From the NCBI RefSeq assembly GCF_000005505.3, contig NC_016131.3:66736355-66800354 (forward strand): a stretch of 64,000 bases of DNA, written 5' to 3'. Under the pieces are notes generated by a model. It had not been told where the DNA came from. It searched no databases and saw only the letters and a list, made by a program, of their open reading frames with translations. The stretch is from Brachypodium distachyon. Lineage: Eukaryota > Streptophyta > Magnoliopsida > Poales > Poaceae. Positions within the stretch are counted from its first letter, which is position 1. Each line of letters starts with the position of its first letter. Shown here one piece after another: positions 11,127 through 22,799 of this stretch. Both the position numbers and the translations under genes were made by a program.

Positions 11127-11484
11127 CTATGATTAATTATAGAATAGCTTGCTGGGATTTTTGGTGTCTTCCAAAACATTATATTTTATTATATAAATAG
11201 TTGATTAGCATTGTGGAATGTTTTACAATGTGGAATGTACATACTCTTGGCTTATTGACTTGTTATACCTGAGGAAATTTACTCAAGGTTGTTGGTAACA
11301 ATTGCTCCGGAAATAACAGTGAGTGTACTGTTTATTTACTCTAATTGCTCTAATTCACATCTACTATATTGTTGTTTTGCCAATCTAAGTTGTTTGAATT
11401 GTGATCAATGCAACTAAACTGTCGGAGTAGTACATTACTAGCTTGTTTTTCATGAAGTGTTGATGACATTATTTCATGTTTCAG
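11127..11484. other. AT-rich sequence before the unrecognised pseudogene
   Basis: No gene is evident. A possible exon end followed by GTGAGTG lies near 11,318, so part of this may be a decayed upstream exon of the pseudogene that follows. Confidence 0.3.
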
Positions 11485-12529
11485 GACTTAATACCAAGAC
11501 AAAGACGACTTTCTCATGAGAACACTGATGCTAATCGTGTTAAGGACATTGTCTTAGGCCACCATAGCAACATAATGCCTAGGTTTGTGGTGTCTAGATC
11601 CATAATTTTTTTCTTCGAAGGAATAACTTTTAGAGATTTATCATGTGGTATCGAATTTTTTTGTGTAGGCATCGAAAGCTCTTAACTGATATAGCTTCAC
11701 TGATTCCGCACATGCCCGATATTGAAATTAATGATGATAGATCCACCTTTTTGGAAAGGGTTACCTCTTCCTGCGTCATTTATATGGAGGTGAATATTTA
11801 TACTAATTCATTTTCTTCCCTAACTTATCCAATGCATGTTCTTATGTTTTCAATGTATACTAGTGGGTTGAACTGGAGGAGTGTGTGTATATGTGGATCG
11901 GTGATAAAGAAAAAGTTTTTAAGATTGAACTCCTTGCAGGTAAAAAAAATATCTGAAAATTAAATTTTGTTTTCTATTTTATATATGGATAATCTCTGTA
12001 TATTCATTGTTTGCTTTTCTGCAACATTTACAGTGTTTGAGTCAAGATCAAAAGTTGTAGCCTGCAAAAATCCTCTCTTATCCTTTTCTTGTGGGTTTGA
12101 TGATGTTGAATATTGGAATGACTTTTAAACATATCTTAGAAGAGGTATGTGATAACCAAACTCTAATGTTATATGCTTAACTTATTTTGTTGATATTGCA
12201 TCTAATAACATATATTCTCTAGATTTTTGGATTGTCCCAAGATAAAAGCATTGCACCAGATTGTGTTTATGCATTAACAAGATTGGGCAAGACTCTGCAT
12301 TTTGAGATATATCAGGTATCATATTTACAATTTCATTATAAATATTGTCAACCAGCTAGTAATTAGCTTATTTCTATTACAAATCTAACAATTGATGACT
12401 ACTATGGTGATAAAACATCACATGAGAGCTATTAATTATTGCAGACTATGAACATGAATGAAGCCACCTAAAATTGCTGGCAAAAACTATATTAAAGACA
12501 ATCAAATGTTTAGCTTTGTGTCTAAAGAA

Positions 12530-13354
12530 AGATTTGGTGATACGGGAGGTTCCCGGGGTGCCCGATATTCACAGTAGTAAAGATAACTTGCCAAGCCTGA
12601 TGAATCAATTGCCAACAACACACACCAATGTGATAGCCTTTGACAATGAACTCACCCAACAAAGCACTTGATGGACGTCTCGAATTCCACTCAAAGAGAC
12701 GCTCTTCGATTCTTACAAACACAAGGAATTGCAAGACCCAGGGTGGAGGGGATCTCCCAATCCTAGGGGTGGCTTAGAAGCTCAAACCCTAGGAAAGGAG
12801 CAAAGCTCAACTAGTTCTCAGTTCTTGTCTGAAGATGGGGGCAGCCATCTATTTATACTATTGGTTGGCCCATTACAAAAGTCCATTTAGCATCACTTGA
12901 GCAGTAGAAGATGGGGCTGCACATGTAGGACATGTCCTGGGAGATGTCCTCAAGGTTCAGATTCGTGGCTGCACATAGGGGACATGTACTGAGACTTGTC
13001 CTCCATTTTTAGACTTGTAGTTGCATGTCCTGAGGCTTGTCCTTCATGTCCAGCTCCTTCCAACACGTACTCGAGCTCCTTTCCTTCATCCATCTCCTCA
13101 AATCTAGGGATACACCTTGTTGATATGTCATGTAGAATCACATTCTCATGAATATTAGATGGAGTCTCAAGTAGGAAAAGATTCACCTGATGTTGTATTT
13201 GTTTAGCACGAGCTCTTGTGATTGGTCCTACTTGAGTTGGTGACATCGTATTGAGCTCGTGTGATGCCCCCCCCCCCCCCCCCCCCACGCCCTCTTGAGA
13301 AGGAGTCGACCCCTTGCATATTTTAGCCCCTTTAGCATTCTCTTTTGCATGCAA
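12530..13354 (-). mobile_element. Ty3/Gypsy retrotransposon 3' fragment (end of pol region plus LTR)
   Basis: On the minus strand the open frame 13354-12950 contains GPITRARAKQIQHQVNLFLL and NIHENVILHD, the characteristic tail of the polyprotein frame in grass Gypsy elements next to the 3' LTR. Downstream, 12.54-12.95 kb looks like an LTR: it has a TATAAATAG box near 12,855 (minus) and the CT-rich leader. A run of 20 C lies at 13267-13286. The element is truncated and sits inside the 11.5-16.4 kb pseudogene. Confidence 0.7.
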
Positions 13355-14855
13355 AACAGTTCAATATCTCAAAAAACATTGTTTAGGTTAGATATTTGTT
13401 GTATCGTTTATACTACTGTTACATAAAATAAAGCTTATGCTGAATCAAGTCGTTTACTGTTTAGCATTTAATATTTTTATCAAGTAGTTAAGCAATTACA
13501 TTCTGAATCAAATTTTTGTTGCTATGTACTATTTTCAAGTTGAAAGTTTATCCCATCTCCTATGCCTACAAAATCACAAGACTTTGTATTTGCTTATTGC
13601 CTTATTGATATATTTTCATGCTAATTTGGAGGTGCTGGGCAAAGAGAATGAAATGAATCTGACAAAGATAGCCCCTTCTTTTTCTTTGAAACCAATTGAG
13701 ATGAATTCTGGACAGATTTGCCTTCCAATATTTGACTCCAAGAAGCTAATAGCTGAGGTACAATGTTTGCTTTTATTTTTTCTACATTTCGTTTGTTTAA
13801 AATTTATTTAGATCATTTGTTCAATTGTTGCTTAATGATGACTGTAGGAATGTTCAGTGCTTCATCTTGTGCATTTATCTGGATTTGTTCCCTCATGTGG
13901 ATCTTTGATTCAACACACAGTTGAGCATCCGCTTATTTCAAATGATTTGCTTCTACCTTGTCCTCAAGATATATCACAACTCCATGGTTTTAACAGCAAT
14001 CTTTCTGAGTTCCTACAAAGGTACCCCGCGACATAGCAGGCTGCTGTTCTAGGAAGTAACCCTGAAACAATATATAGAGATATCACAGATTCTTTCAGGG
14101 TTTTTTCAAGATCTTTGATTTTGATTGCAGGAGCAGCTATAAAACACAAGCTATGCATTAGAGGACTAGGTATAGAAAAAATCTTAGTAAAACAAGGAGT
14201 GGCGAGACTCCATGATGTTGAGCTTGTTCCATATTCAGAAGTAGGGGCACTTACAATGTTTCGGCGAATAAGACGAGTGCTTACAGGATGCATGCCTGAA
14301 GGTATTCCGGATGATGTCAAACTAGTGCTGAGTCTTTTGAAAGACAACCCTTTGGAAGCATATGACCTGATAGCCCACAGCCCTGCATGGATTCCAGCAT
14401 GGGATAGGTGTCATTATCTTGAGGACACTTACAGTTTGTTCAAATCTGATCTCTCTCTTGAGTCAAGGATAATTTTCGCTAATACTCTTCAGTCGCTGCT
14501 AGCGAATTGGAGAGAGGAAATGGAACAAAATAGCCTTCTAGATGCGCACAACCGACGAATGCCTAAAGGTTATGAAAATAAAACAAAAGAACAACAAGAG
14601 AAAGACAGGGAACATGTCAAGAACAGAAAGATAGAGGCTCTGAAGAAGGAAATCTTGGAGAAGGGTATCACGGCCTCGGATGATGACTTACGTTCACTGT
14701 TGACGTGTCAAGAGTTTTTTGCCTCTTGCAGACATTCAATTGTCCATTTACCTGAAGTCGCAACGGAGGTAAATGTTCTTGTTCATATCTATTTATTAGC
14801 TTTGTCAAATAAAAACACAAGTGATGATGGTGCAAACATAAGAAACTATGGCAAT

Positions 14856-16086
14856 TAAGATATGTTTACCTACGGGTCAAGATTCGATTTGTCAACACCA
14901 GTTCAGGGTTATTGAGTCTCCCTTAAAACATTGCCTAAATGTCGCTATGACGGTCTGGATGGTCTCTTTGTGTGTGATAGGATATGGAGCATATGATGCA
15001 AACTCACTCCACCTAGCCGTGACATGTGCAGATGCTCCTGAATCTAGTATCCAATTTGAGTGGGAATATTCATTTGCAGTAGGAGCTTGGTTTGAGAAGT
15101 CTTTCTCAATTTGAGCAAGATTGCCTAGAACCGTTGTTTTCCCACTCCTCTTTGACGGTCTTATTTTTTCTGAATCCTCGGCTGATACTTCAAGAAATTC
15201 ATTTGAGCCTTGTGTTATCAAAACTAGATAACTCTTATTCCTCACTTTGATCATTTCGGCCAATTTCTCAATCAGGTGCTCAATATCTTGATGATCCCCC
15301 ATTGCTCAATGCTATTGCACACCAATTTTGCCTTTCTCCTTGCTGCAACTTACAATCAGCGGAATAAACAGCAATCTGGACCAGAACCACCAGCAACGAC
15401 CTCCTCTGTTCTCCCTTTCTCTGCTCAGATACCTTCTCTGCTCCAAGCCACGTAACAGCAGGGGCGCTCCTCTTCTCTGTGCCTCAAGACCACCCGCAGC
15501 AGCTATGCTCCACTTCTCTCTGGAGTCAAGAGCTAAGCACCGCCTCTGTCCAAGGGCCACCGCCGCAGCCTCTGATTTCGAGCAGGCACACGCGACATTT
15601 CCACCTTCCTGCTGCTGCCACCAGCCACCACAAGCCTCACTGTCAGCACCTGAAGGTTCAGTTTTAGGATCCTGACAATCACCTGCAGTTCACCTCTTGC
15701 TCCACCACCATGTCTCATCCAGGCAGCTCCAGTGCACTTCCACACGCCTGTCCACAGGTGCAAGCTCACAGCAGACCTCTGTCTCACTGCTGCCCCTACT
15801 GGAGTTTCAACTCCGCCTGCCCTCTGATCTACCACCGGCCGGAGCCTCTTGGGATCCGCCAAGACTTGCTGCCCTGCCTCCACCTACACTCACGCCCCCA
15901 AACACCCAGAGCTTGAGCCGCTGGTTCACCGTCGGCCAAGCATCGCCTCCAACCTGCGTTCTGGTACCATGTGGTATTGGGGAATTTTCTGGATTCATCT
16001 CACATTTCTCGTCTCTCTTTGCTATAGATATACATCCACATACATGGGCTTTATGGGCCCAACTCACACACACACACAACCCAACA
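14856..16086 (-). mobile_element. Ty1/Copia deletion derivative (one LTR plus start of gag-pol)
   Basis: A probable LTR spans 15316-16086: on the minus strand it starts TGTTGGGTTGTGTGTGTGTG and ends GGTGTGCA. Just inside is a weak primer-binding-like stretch (TAGCATTGAGC), then an ATG at 15302 opening a 136-codon frame. That frame runs for about 80 residues and then reaches WILDSGASAHVT, the aspartic protease active site of Copia polyproteins (D87-S88-G89). Most of gag is absent, so the frame is an internal deletion fusion, and the element is cut off near 14,856. It lies in an intron of the pseudogene. Confidence 0.75.
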
Positions 16087-16407
16087 TTAAATAGATAAAA
16101 TATCAAGATACAGTCCTTATACTGACTGTTTTTTTTTTTATGTTTTTGCTACCACACAGCTCGGACTCTTGCCAATGCCAGCTGAAATGAAGAACTTCAT
16201 CATATCTTCCAAATTTGCCGCTTTCTATCCTTTAATACAAGAAGGTCTGTGCAAGGTCAAGTCAATGACTCCGGAGCAACTCGGGTCAGTCTTTCTCTAC
16301 TTTGTGTCTTTATCAGTATTGTTTAAAGGCATTTTTTCTAGAGTAACATTATTTATTCTTTCTTGTAGTTTAATCAAGTACTTCAAGACCTCCTCGTTTT
16401 AACTCAG

Positions 16408-17860
16408 GTAATGCCATGCTATTTTTTCTTTTGGTGCTTACTTTCTCAGTTTGTAGTGCTTGTGCTAGCTAAACCGATGCAATTTGTTCGAGAAGCAGTT
16501 TGTTTTGTTAGGTATAGATTTATATCTGTTGTTGGTATGGGCGTACCTTGTACATATATTCAAACTTGCAATAGAGCCCTAGATCTTTCAGACACAGAGG
16601 AATGTGTCTTTTGTTTATTGGAGGCTGGTGTAGTTGGGAAAAAATCTGAAATCTCTCACCTCACTTGCTAGGGGTACAAGTACATGTTAGGTACGAATGA
16701 GCTGAGCTCAACAGAAAAACAGAGTGAACTAACTATATTTGTGTGTTTGCAGTAGCTTGTCTGGAATGACTGCAACTTAGAAGAAAGAGAAAAAAAAACA
16801 TTAAAGTTAGCTCCTTGTGACTTTCGTCGTAGACATCTCATTCAATTTTGAACATTTTTTCCCTTTCTAACACCTGGTCTCTAAGTATGTCAGGAGGCTT
16901 ATGGATCTTTGCTTGGTGTTCTTTCAAGGAGTTTTGTCAGCCAAGCATGAGAGGAAGCTCAAACCGATGGAATTGAAATGTTCTTCACGGAATTTTGTCA
17001 GCTAGCATGAGAGTAAGCTCAAACCAATGCAATGGAAAACAAAACCTGCTATGTGGCATGGGCGTGCTATCATCCAATAGCATCTGACAGACATTCGCAT
17101 CCTTTTTGTCCTCGACTCTAACCTAACCTGATGGCGGCTTACTGATACATGTACGAAATCTATGCTAATGGCTTCGTTTGATTAACGAGCCTCGAAATAT
17201 TGCTGAAACATCAGCAGAAGCTTAGTATTCATTCATTGTACTTAAGCACAGCCATGACAGTGTGACATTGACACGCCCCCCCTGCCTGTTGTCCGTCTGC
17301 AGCTTCGTGCCCACTTTGGATCAGGCTCCGTTTTCTCCAGGTGGTCATTTGAAGGACAGATCATACTAATTGCTTGACCCGGTTGCCCATGGCCGACCAT
17401 GGAGCTTGCACCATGGCAAAACTTGACAGATTGTGATCACAAAATGCAGATTTTGTCATATTGGGGCTAGGGTCTTTGTGTTGGTTGCACGCACTTTAGT
17501 CTTATTGTTAACTAACATGTTTTCTTGTTCGAGCGACTTCGAAGTTGGAACACGAGTCACTCGTTCATTTGTTCTTTTGGCATCATTGTGAAATCGACTT
17601 GATAATCAACTGTAGCCTAGGCAGCTTTTTTTGTGTGTGCACATCTGGGCAGCTTTTGGCATCAACCAGTCTCTCAATTCGCTCTAACCTGGAAATTAAG
17701 ATGGCACGTTACAGACTGGGGAAGCTTACGAGCATACAGAGCATCTTAGAGCCCAAAAATAAAAATAATCGTTAAGTAACAGCAAATATTTAGCTGCCAG
17801 ACAGTACAAAGCCTGGTAAAAGATGCATTCTTTAGTAGAGCAATCCACACCAGTTTTCAG
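16408..17860. other. Intergenic sequence, no gene recognised
   Basis: No coding region is convincing here. A short imperfect tandem duplication lies at 16,918-17,040. The rest is moderately AT-rich unique-looking sequence. Confidence 0.4.
16918..17040. repeat. Imperfect tandem duplication, two units of about 61 bp
   Basis: The units 16,918-16,979 and 16,980-17,040 share GTTCTT, TTTTGTCAGC, AGCATGAGAG and AAGCTCAAACC in order, with scattered differences. Confidence 0.75.
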
Positions 17861-17949
17861 GCGCACCTGTAGGTGTTGGCTCGGGTGTGTACTGGCGCAC
17901 TACGGTGGAGGGAGCTAAGGGTTTCACTGTGTGTGTCGCAGAGTTTTAA

Positions 17950-19560
17950 GAGCTCTTCTACTGTATCCGGAATTAATTAGCTACTGTATCCGGAATTAAT
18001 TTGGTCTGTCCATTTTTTAAATCTAGTGGCTCAGATTTGATGATACTTCCTTCGGATACTCTAATTGGGGTGCGTGGAGTAACATGGTGGAGTATTCAAA
18101 GGTAAGGGCATGGAGTAGGCTGACGAAAAAAAATCCCGAAACCACAGGCCGACCGACAGTTTCCCCATCTCCACCCGACCCATCTTCCTCTCCCCCGTTC
18201 GCTGTAGGTTCCGCCGCCGTCATCGACGCCGATGCACACACGTAGAGCATCATCGAAAGGAAGCGGGCTGAGGAGGAGGATCTAGCGGCCACGGCGGACA
18301 CGCGCGCGGGTGGTTTGCGTCCTCTCCGCGCTCCTGGAACGCGTCTTGGAGCGCAACGACGCGGCGGCGGGTCCGGGGGCGGAGCTGGTGGCGGTCGTGT
18401 CTCGCTGGAGGAGGGCGGATGCGTCGCGCTAGGTGGAGGGTGGCTGCGGCGGCGCACACTGGGGAGAGGGCGAGGGAGGCGGCGCCGTGGCCTGGGTGTA
18501 GGGCGGCGGCGGCACGCGCTGGAGCGAGGTCGAGGGCTAGGGACACGGCGGCGGCGCCCTTGTTTATAGCAAGGAGCAGGATCTGGTGGCGGCCGCGTCG
18601 ACGACGAAGCCAATATCTCGGTGCTCGCATACATGGAGGAGGAGCATGGAGTCGGGGCGCTGTGAGCTACGAGTGTGGAGGGTGACGGACGCCCAGTCGC
18701 CCGGAGACAAGGAGGACAGCGGCGACGCGCTAAGAGGAGGTCGGGATCGGGAAAGCTGAGAGAGTTTATCTCTATTTTTTCTTTAAATACTTTTTTAAAC
18801 ATACAAATAGGCAGTGCGCAACTGAATTAGTTGAGGGCACCTGTAGTCGTGGGTGGCGTGCAGCTGCACGGGTGCACGGGTGCACTCCTACTTCCGTAGA
18901 AACTTTTTTCACACCGGTCCCTGATCATCCACTCAATGGTGTGCACTCCATACCTTAGGCAAGTTTGGGTTCAGAATCTGCGTTCTGAGTTGTTCGGCCC
19001 ATTCGGTAATTTGGAGGCATCTCACGGGGGCATCGATGCGAATAGGAGCATTGTGCAATCTGGTGGCGGGGCAGGGGGATCATGGTCACCGGAGGAAATT
19101 GCACAAACCACCCATCATTGTGAGGCTTGCTACGCAAAAAGTACTTTTTGCACAAAACACATAGTATTCGTTTAATCTATTGCACATAAGTCCTAACTCG
19201 AGTTTTAGCGCGTTAACGACGTTTCTGACTGATGTGGCCCACAAGTCAGTGCCAACATGCCATCTCGGCCTTGCCAGCGTGAATCGGGCCGGCCCGAAGA
19301 GGACCTCAGGGCGGTGCGGCACTACACAAGGAGAAGGGGGGGGGGGCGGCGAGAGCAGAGGAGATGTGGGGAGGTGACGGCCATCGGAGGAGATGGGGAG
19401 GGCGGCGCTGACCCCAACCCTAGGGCTGCCAGAAGCGTGAGCGGGCAAGGTCGGGGAGAGGGAGGGGTCGGGGCGGGGTCTGGGGGGTTTTCGGGTCGGG
19501 AGTGGGTTGGGAAAGTGGACGCGGTGGCATTTTCGTCGTAATATCGGTTCGCCGTGATGG
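17950..19560. other. GC-rich non-coding or decayed insertion block
   Basis: Two very GC-rich stretches (18,150-18,740 and 19,230-19,540) lie in an AT-rich surrounding. Both are open in many frames, on both strands, with proline- and arginine-rich low-complexity translations, which is what GC-rich non-coding DNA gives. A 23-bp unit CTACTGTATCCGGAATTAAT is duplicated at 17,958-18,000. The text around 19,090-19,240 resembles grass Mutator-like repeats but I cannot prove it. Confidence 0.35.
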
Positions 19561-19679
19561 CAAACTCAAAAAAAAGGTGCCTCGAGAAGCCCCAGAAGGC
19601 AGCTGGTTTTACACGTGAATTGGGTTGGACTTCTCCCAGCAGCCCATGAGAAATTTTTCCTTCTTTTCAGCTTCAGCTG

Positions 19680-19915
19680 CCTGGAACTTATAAGCTGCAT
19701 TCTTTTCGGCTTTTAGGACCGGCTTCTCTTAGAAGCTGCCCTCACCTAGCTTCCTGGAGAAGCCGCGTCATAAATTTTGCTATACTTCCAAAATAGTTTA
19801 GTCCAAACTAGTTTAGTAACCTAATCAAATTTTGGTTCTGACTTCTCTAGAAAGTTGGGGGAGGGCAGCTTCTCGAAGAAGCCGGTTCAGAAAACCGAAA
19901 AAAACTGGCCCATAA
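19680..19915. mobile_element. TIR-type MITE (probably hAT-like)
   Basis: ACCGGCTTCTCTTAGAAGCT at about 19,719 is inverted as AGCTTCTCGAAGAAGCCGGT at about 19,868-19,887, with GAGGGC next to it on the inner side. The similarity extends outward through CTTTTCGGCTTTTA and GAAAACCGAAAAA. The inside is short and AT-rich. Ends and superfamily are inferred. Confidence 0.6.
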
Positions 19916-20035
19916 GCTGGCCCAGAAACTGAAAAGGGGGCCTATATCTTGGTTATAGCACTTTTCAAGAGGACTGTTGTAAACGTGAACGGGCGAGTAC
20001 TGTTTTACTTGGTGCAGCAAATTCCTTCTGTTTGG

Positions 20036-20872
20036 TGGCTTATTTTGCCCCAATCCAAGCTCGGAGTTATGAGAGGCTAGGAAACTTCCAGAACGGATAA
20101 TATCCATATCCGAAAGACCAAGCCTGGCCACGAATGCCCACTCTCCCGGATATCCTCTCCATCTTTTCTTATCCTCAGGTACAAGCCAAAAATAAATCAG
20201 AACTAGATACTTTTTAAGTTTTCATAGCATGTAAAAAACCTGCTACGATGAATTAACAGTGCGCATGCATCGAGGGGACGGGCGTGTTTTGGAACGTAGA
20301 AAATTCACGGGGAACAAATTAATTGCCATACACAGATTCTAGTATTGCAGTTGGCAGATGCTGTTTAATTTAGCTAGCTATTCACATGACCTTGTTATCT
20401 ACGAGTACAAATTTTCTATTGCATATTAAGATCCAGACTAAAGTACGTATTTCATAGGGCAATATTTTCTTTACAGTTCACAGCCTGCAAGACATATATA
20501 GGTAAACTACATCATAACACGGATAATTAGCTAGGTTCCAAGCAGGCGAAAATGACGCGCGTGCTAGCTTCAGATATCCGGGATTCCCGGCCGGGGTCGT
20601 CTCCGTCTACCGCGCGATCTTTTTCAGCTTCATTGGGCTGAGATGAGATGAGACGGAGAGCCGGCCATTTTTATTCAGCTGGTCGCTCTTGGCAATGCCC
20701 GCGAGGTCGAGGAGTGTGCCCGTATCCTGCTGCTGGCTTCCCCTGATCGCCATGCGTGCGTGCTGAAGCGTCTGATGCTTGCTGGCTTCCCTCCTCCGTA
20801 AGACAACTCGACACCTGAAGAAGTATAAATCACTCAACCTTCATCGACGGGGTTCGTCTGATCTGCGCTCAG
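20036..20872 (+). promoter_or_regulatory. NF-YC promoter and non-coding first exon, sharing sequence with the LQY1 upstream region
   Basis: A TATAAAT box lies at 20,824-20,830. The first exon is non-coding and ends at 20,872 with CTCAG before GTAAGAG; the 5' UTR intron runs 20,873-21,567 and ends TGCAG. Two blocks here (20,036-20,139 and 20,694-20,870) match the single continuous block 23,510-23,795 upstream of LQY1, e.g. GGATAATATCCATATC, CTGGCCACGAATG and CGTCTGATCTGCGC. Between them 554 bp are extra in this copy, bounded on both sides by AATGCCC. Confidence 0.7.
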
Positions 20873-21567
20873 GTAAGAGATTTTCCCTCGTGGCATGCTT
20901 GTGCTAGCTTTTGGTTTTATGATCGTTCGCTTTGCGGCAGCTTAATTTTGAAGCGAAGTTTTTGCTTGCCATCTGACGCATACGTACCTATATATTTGTG
21001 TGTCTGTCTTTGCGCATCAATCAATACACTTCTGCCCATCGATCGAACTGTTTTCTGCTAATTTCCCCTCTTAATTTCATTCTATGTTTTTTTTTCACAT
21101 CACGGGCTTAAGATTCTACCTGCAGTTTTATCATAGTAATAAAATTTAAACACTTTGAACAGAAAGATGGATCGGTTAACACACTAGCATCGCATGCGAT
21201 CCATTTTTCTTGTTTAACTCTTGGATGGAATGTCGAGTTAATGGAACTAAATTCGTGAGAGATGAATTTGTCACATGAACAATACACATGCATGCACGAT
21301 TAGCTAGCAAAAAGATAAGTAGGGCCCCTTATTTGCACTTTGCCACCTATAGCAAGTCTCGTATCCTCATCTTCTGATCTACCAAACTTTACAATTAAGA
21401 TTACGTGCCTGCATGGTCGCCTCCGCACCATCCTAATGCATGTATCTTGAACTGGTTAGTAGCCATTGTTAATTACATATGACTCGTGGAACATGATGCA
21501 CTGATCATTTCTGATGCTACTCCTAAGTCCTAACTCGTAATCGTCTTGATTCAATCTGTCCATGCAG
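20873..21567 (+). other. 5' UTR intron of NF-YC
   Basis: A GTAAGAG donor at 20,873 and a CATGCAG acceptor ending at 21,567 remove a 695-bp, T-rich intron before the start codon. Leader introns are common in plant NF-YC genes. Support is from splice motifs only. Confidence 0.6.
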
Positions 21568-21589
21568 GCACGAAAGCTAAGAGCAAGCA

Positions 21590-22324
21590 ATGGACAACCA
21601 CCAGCTGCCTTACAGCGCCCAGACCCCGGCAACGACCGGCGGCGGAGCCCCGGTGCCTGCCGGGGCCACGGGGCCGCCGCCGGCCGTGCCGCAGCACCAC
21701 CTGCTCCAGCAGCAGCAGGCCCAGCTGCAGGCGTTCTGGGCGTACCAGCGTCAGGAGGCGGAGCGCGCGTCGGCGTCCGACTTCAAGAACCACCAGCTGC
21801 CGCTGGCCCGGATCAAGAAGATCATGAAGGCGGACGAGGACGTGCGCATGATCTCGGCCGAGGCGCCCGTGCTCTTCGCCAAGGCCTGCGAGCTCTTCAT
21901 CCTGGAGCTCACCATCCGCTCCTGGCTCCACGCCGAGGAGAACAAGCGCCGCACGCTGCAGCGCAACGACGTCGCCGCCGCCATCGCGCGCACCGACGTC
22001 TTCGACTTCCTCGTCGACATCGTGCCGAGGGAGGAGGCCAAGGAGGAGCCCGGCAGCAGCGCGCTCGGCTTCGCGGGCGCTGGAGCCGGACCTGGGGGTG
22101 CGCCCGCGGCAGGGCTGCCGTACTACTACCCGCCCATGGGGCAGCCGGCGCCGATGATGCCGGCCTGGCATGTCCCGGCGTGGGACCCGGCGTGGCAGCA
22201 AGGAGGAGGCGCGGACGTGGATCAGGCTGCTGCCGGAGGCGGCTTCGGCGCCGAGGATGGGCAAGGGTTTACTGGCCATGGTGGTCCGGCTGGCTACCCT
22301 TCGGGACCTCCAAGTTCCGAGTAG
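21590..22324 (+). CDS. NF-YC: Nuclear transcription factor Y subunit C (CCAAT-binding, HAP5 type)
   Basis: This 244-residue protein is the C subunit of the heterotrimeric CCAAT-box factor. It pairs with NF-YB through histone folds and then recruits NF-YA or, in plants, CONSTANS-like proteins, in flowering, hormone and stress programmes. The histone-fold core lies at about residues 65-146: [60 protein letters not shown], then [21 protein letters not shown] Gln-rich segment precedes it (residues 35-48), and a Gly/Pro/Ala-rich tail follows. Length and intron-free CDS fit the family. The ATG at 21,590 follows a 5' UTR intron whose acceptor is at 21,567. No lesion is visible. The gene's upstream region is shared with the next gene (LQY1). 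Which numbered NF-YC this is cannot be decided here. Confidence 0.96.
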   Translation: MDNHQLPYSAQTPATTGGGAPVPAGATGPPPAVPQHHLLQQQQAQLQAFWAYQRQEAERASASDFKNHQLPLARIKKIMKADEDVRMISAEAPVLFAKACELFILELTIRSWLHAEENKRRTLQRNDVAAAIARTDVFDFLVDIVPREEAKEEPGSSALGFAGAGAGPGGAPAAGLPYYYPPMGQPAPMMPAWHVPAWDPAWQQGGGADVDQAAAGGGFGAEDGQGFTGHGGPAGYPSGPPSSE

Positions 22325-22565
22325 CTAGTGATCGCTGCCAGGCGCTAGCTCCTAGTTAGAGCTACATGCATGTGCGCGCATTGGATGCTCAATGTTACTT
22401 GCCAATTGCCGGCCATGGGCCTTGGCCGGCGCACGATGGGGGCAAGGGACGCAGAAAAGCTAGCTCTAGGTGCAATTGTGTATCAATTTTTATATGGCAT
22501 GTCCTGTTAATTCAAGATAAAAGACATACTAACGAGCTAGTTAATTATCCTGTCTCATAAAAATA

Positions 22566-22797
22566 CTCCCTCCGTCCGGAAATAATTTACTCGGATTGGT
22601 CTAGATTTGTATGTATAAAACATGCATGTTTAGACAAATACTTCCTCCGTTTAATAATTCTTGTCTCAAATTTGTCAAAAAAAGATGTATCTATTCCTAA
22701 AAAACGTCTAGATCCATGTAATATTTCGACAAGAATTATGAAACGAGAGAGTACAAATCTAGACAAATCGGAGTCACTTATTTCCGGACGGAACTAG
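22566..22797. mobile_element. Stowaway-type MITE, outer element of a nested pair
   Basis: CTCCCTCCGTCCGGAAATAA at the left is inverted as TTATTTCCGGACGGAACTAG at the right, with TA on both flanks. It is interrupted by a second Stowaway at 22,641-22,751. Without the insert the host element is about 119 bp, a normal size. It lies about 240 bp after the NF-YC stop codon. Confidence 0.88.
22641..22751. mobile_element. Stowaway-type MITE inserted in another Stowaway
   Basis: This 111-bp element runs from CTTCCTCCGTTTAATAATTC to GAATTATGAAACGAGAGAG and is bounded by TA at 22,639-22,640 and 22,752-22,753. Both flanks continue the sequence of the outer element (TAGACAAA, CAAATCTAGAC). Confidence 0.88.
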
Positions 22798-22799
22798 TA

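Larger units (their letters stand above)
11485..16407 (+). pseudogene. Multi-exon pseudogene of an unrecognised plant protein
   Basis: A chain of well-spliced exons shares one strand and compatible phases: 11485-11582, 11669-11789, 11864-11939, 12034-12144, 12223-12314, about 13632-13758, 13848-14769 (the largest), about 16163-16287 and about 16371-16407. The encoded protein is not transposon-like; typical pieces are HRKLLTDIASLIPHMPDIEI, WVELEECVYMWIGDKEKVFK, ALTMFRRIRRVLTGCMPEG, LIAHSPAWIPAWDRCHYLED and a basic helix near residues KTKEQQEKDREHVKNRK. Two nonsense codons break it in frame: TAA at 12126-12128 and TAG at 14034-14036. A Gypsy fragment (12.53-13.27 kb) and a Copia derivative (14.86-16.09 kb) sit in its introns. 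I do not recognise the family. The clean exon structure means that it was a real gene until recently, or that a functional paralogue exists elsewhere. Confidence 0.7.

Noticed and set aside
11485..12314. Brix-domain (ribosome biogenesis) similarity of the unrecognised pseudogene
   Set aside because: Pieces such as HRKLLTDIASLIPH and NPLLSFSCGF have a vague resemblance, but the spacing and the key Brix residues do not hold.
13267..13286. Run of 20 C (and 17 G at 39,553-39,569) as a regulatory or telomere-like signal
   Set aside because: Plain homopolymers without repeat structure; length is also prone to sequencing error.
18023..18802. Minus-strand open frame of 259 codons
   Set aside because: GC-rich stretch open in several frames on both strands; the translation is Pro/Arg/Ser low-complexity, with no domain and no splice logic.
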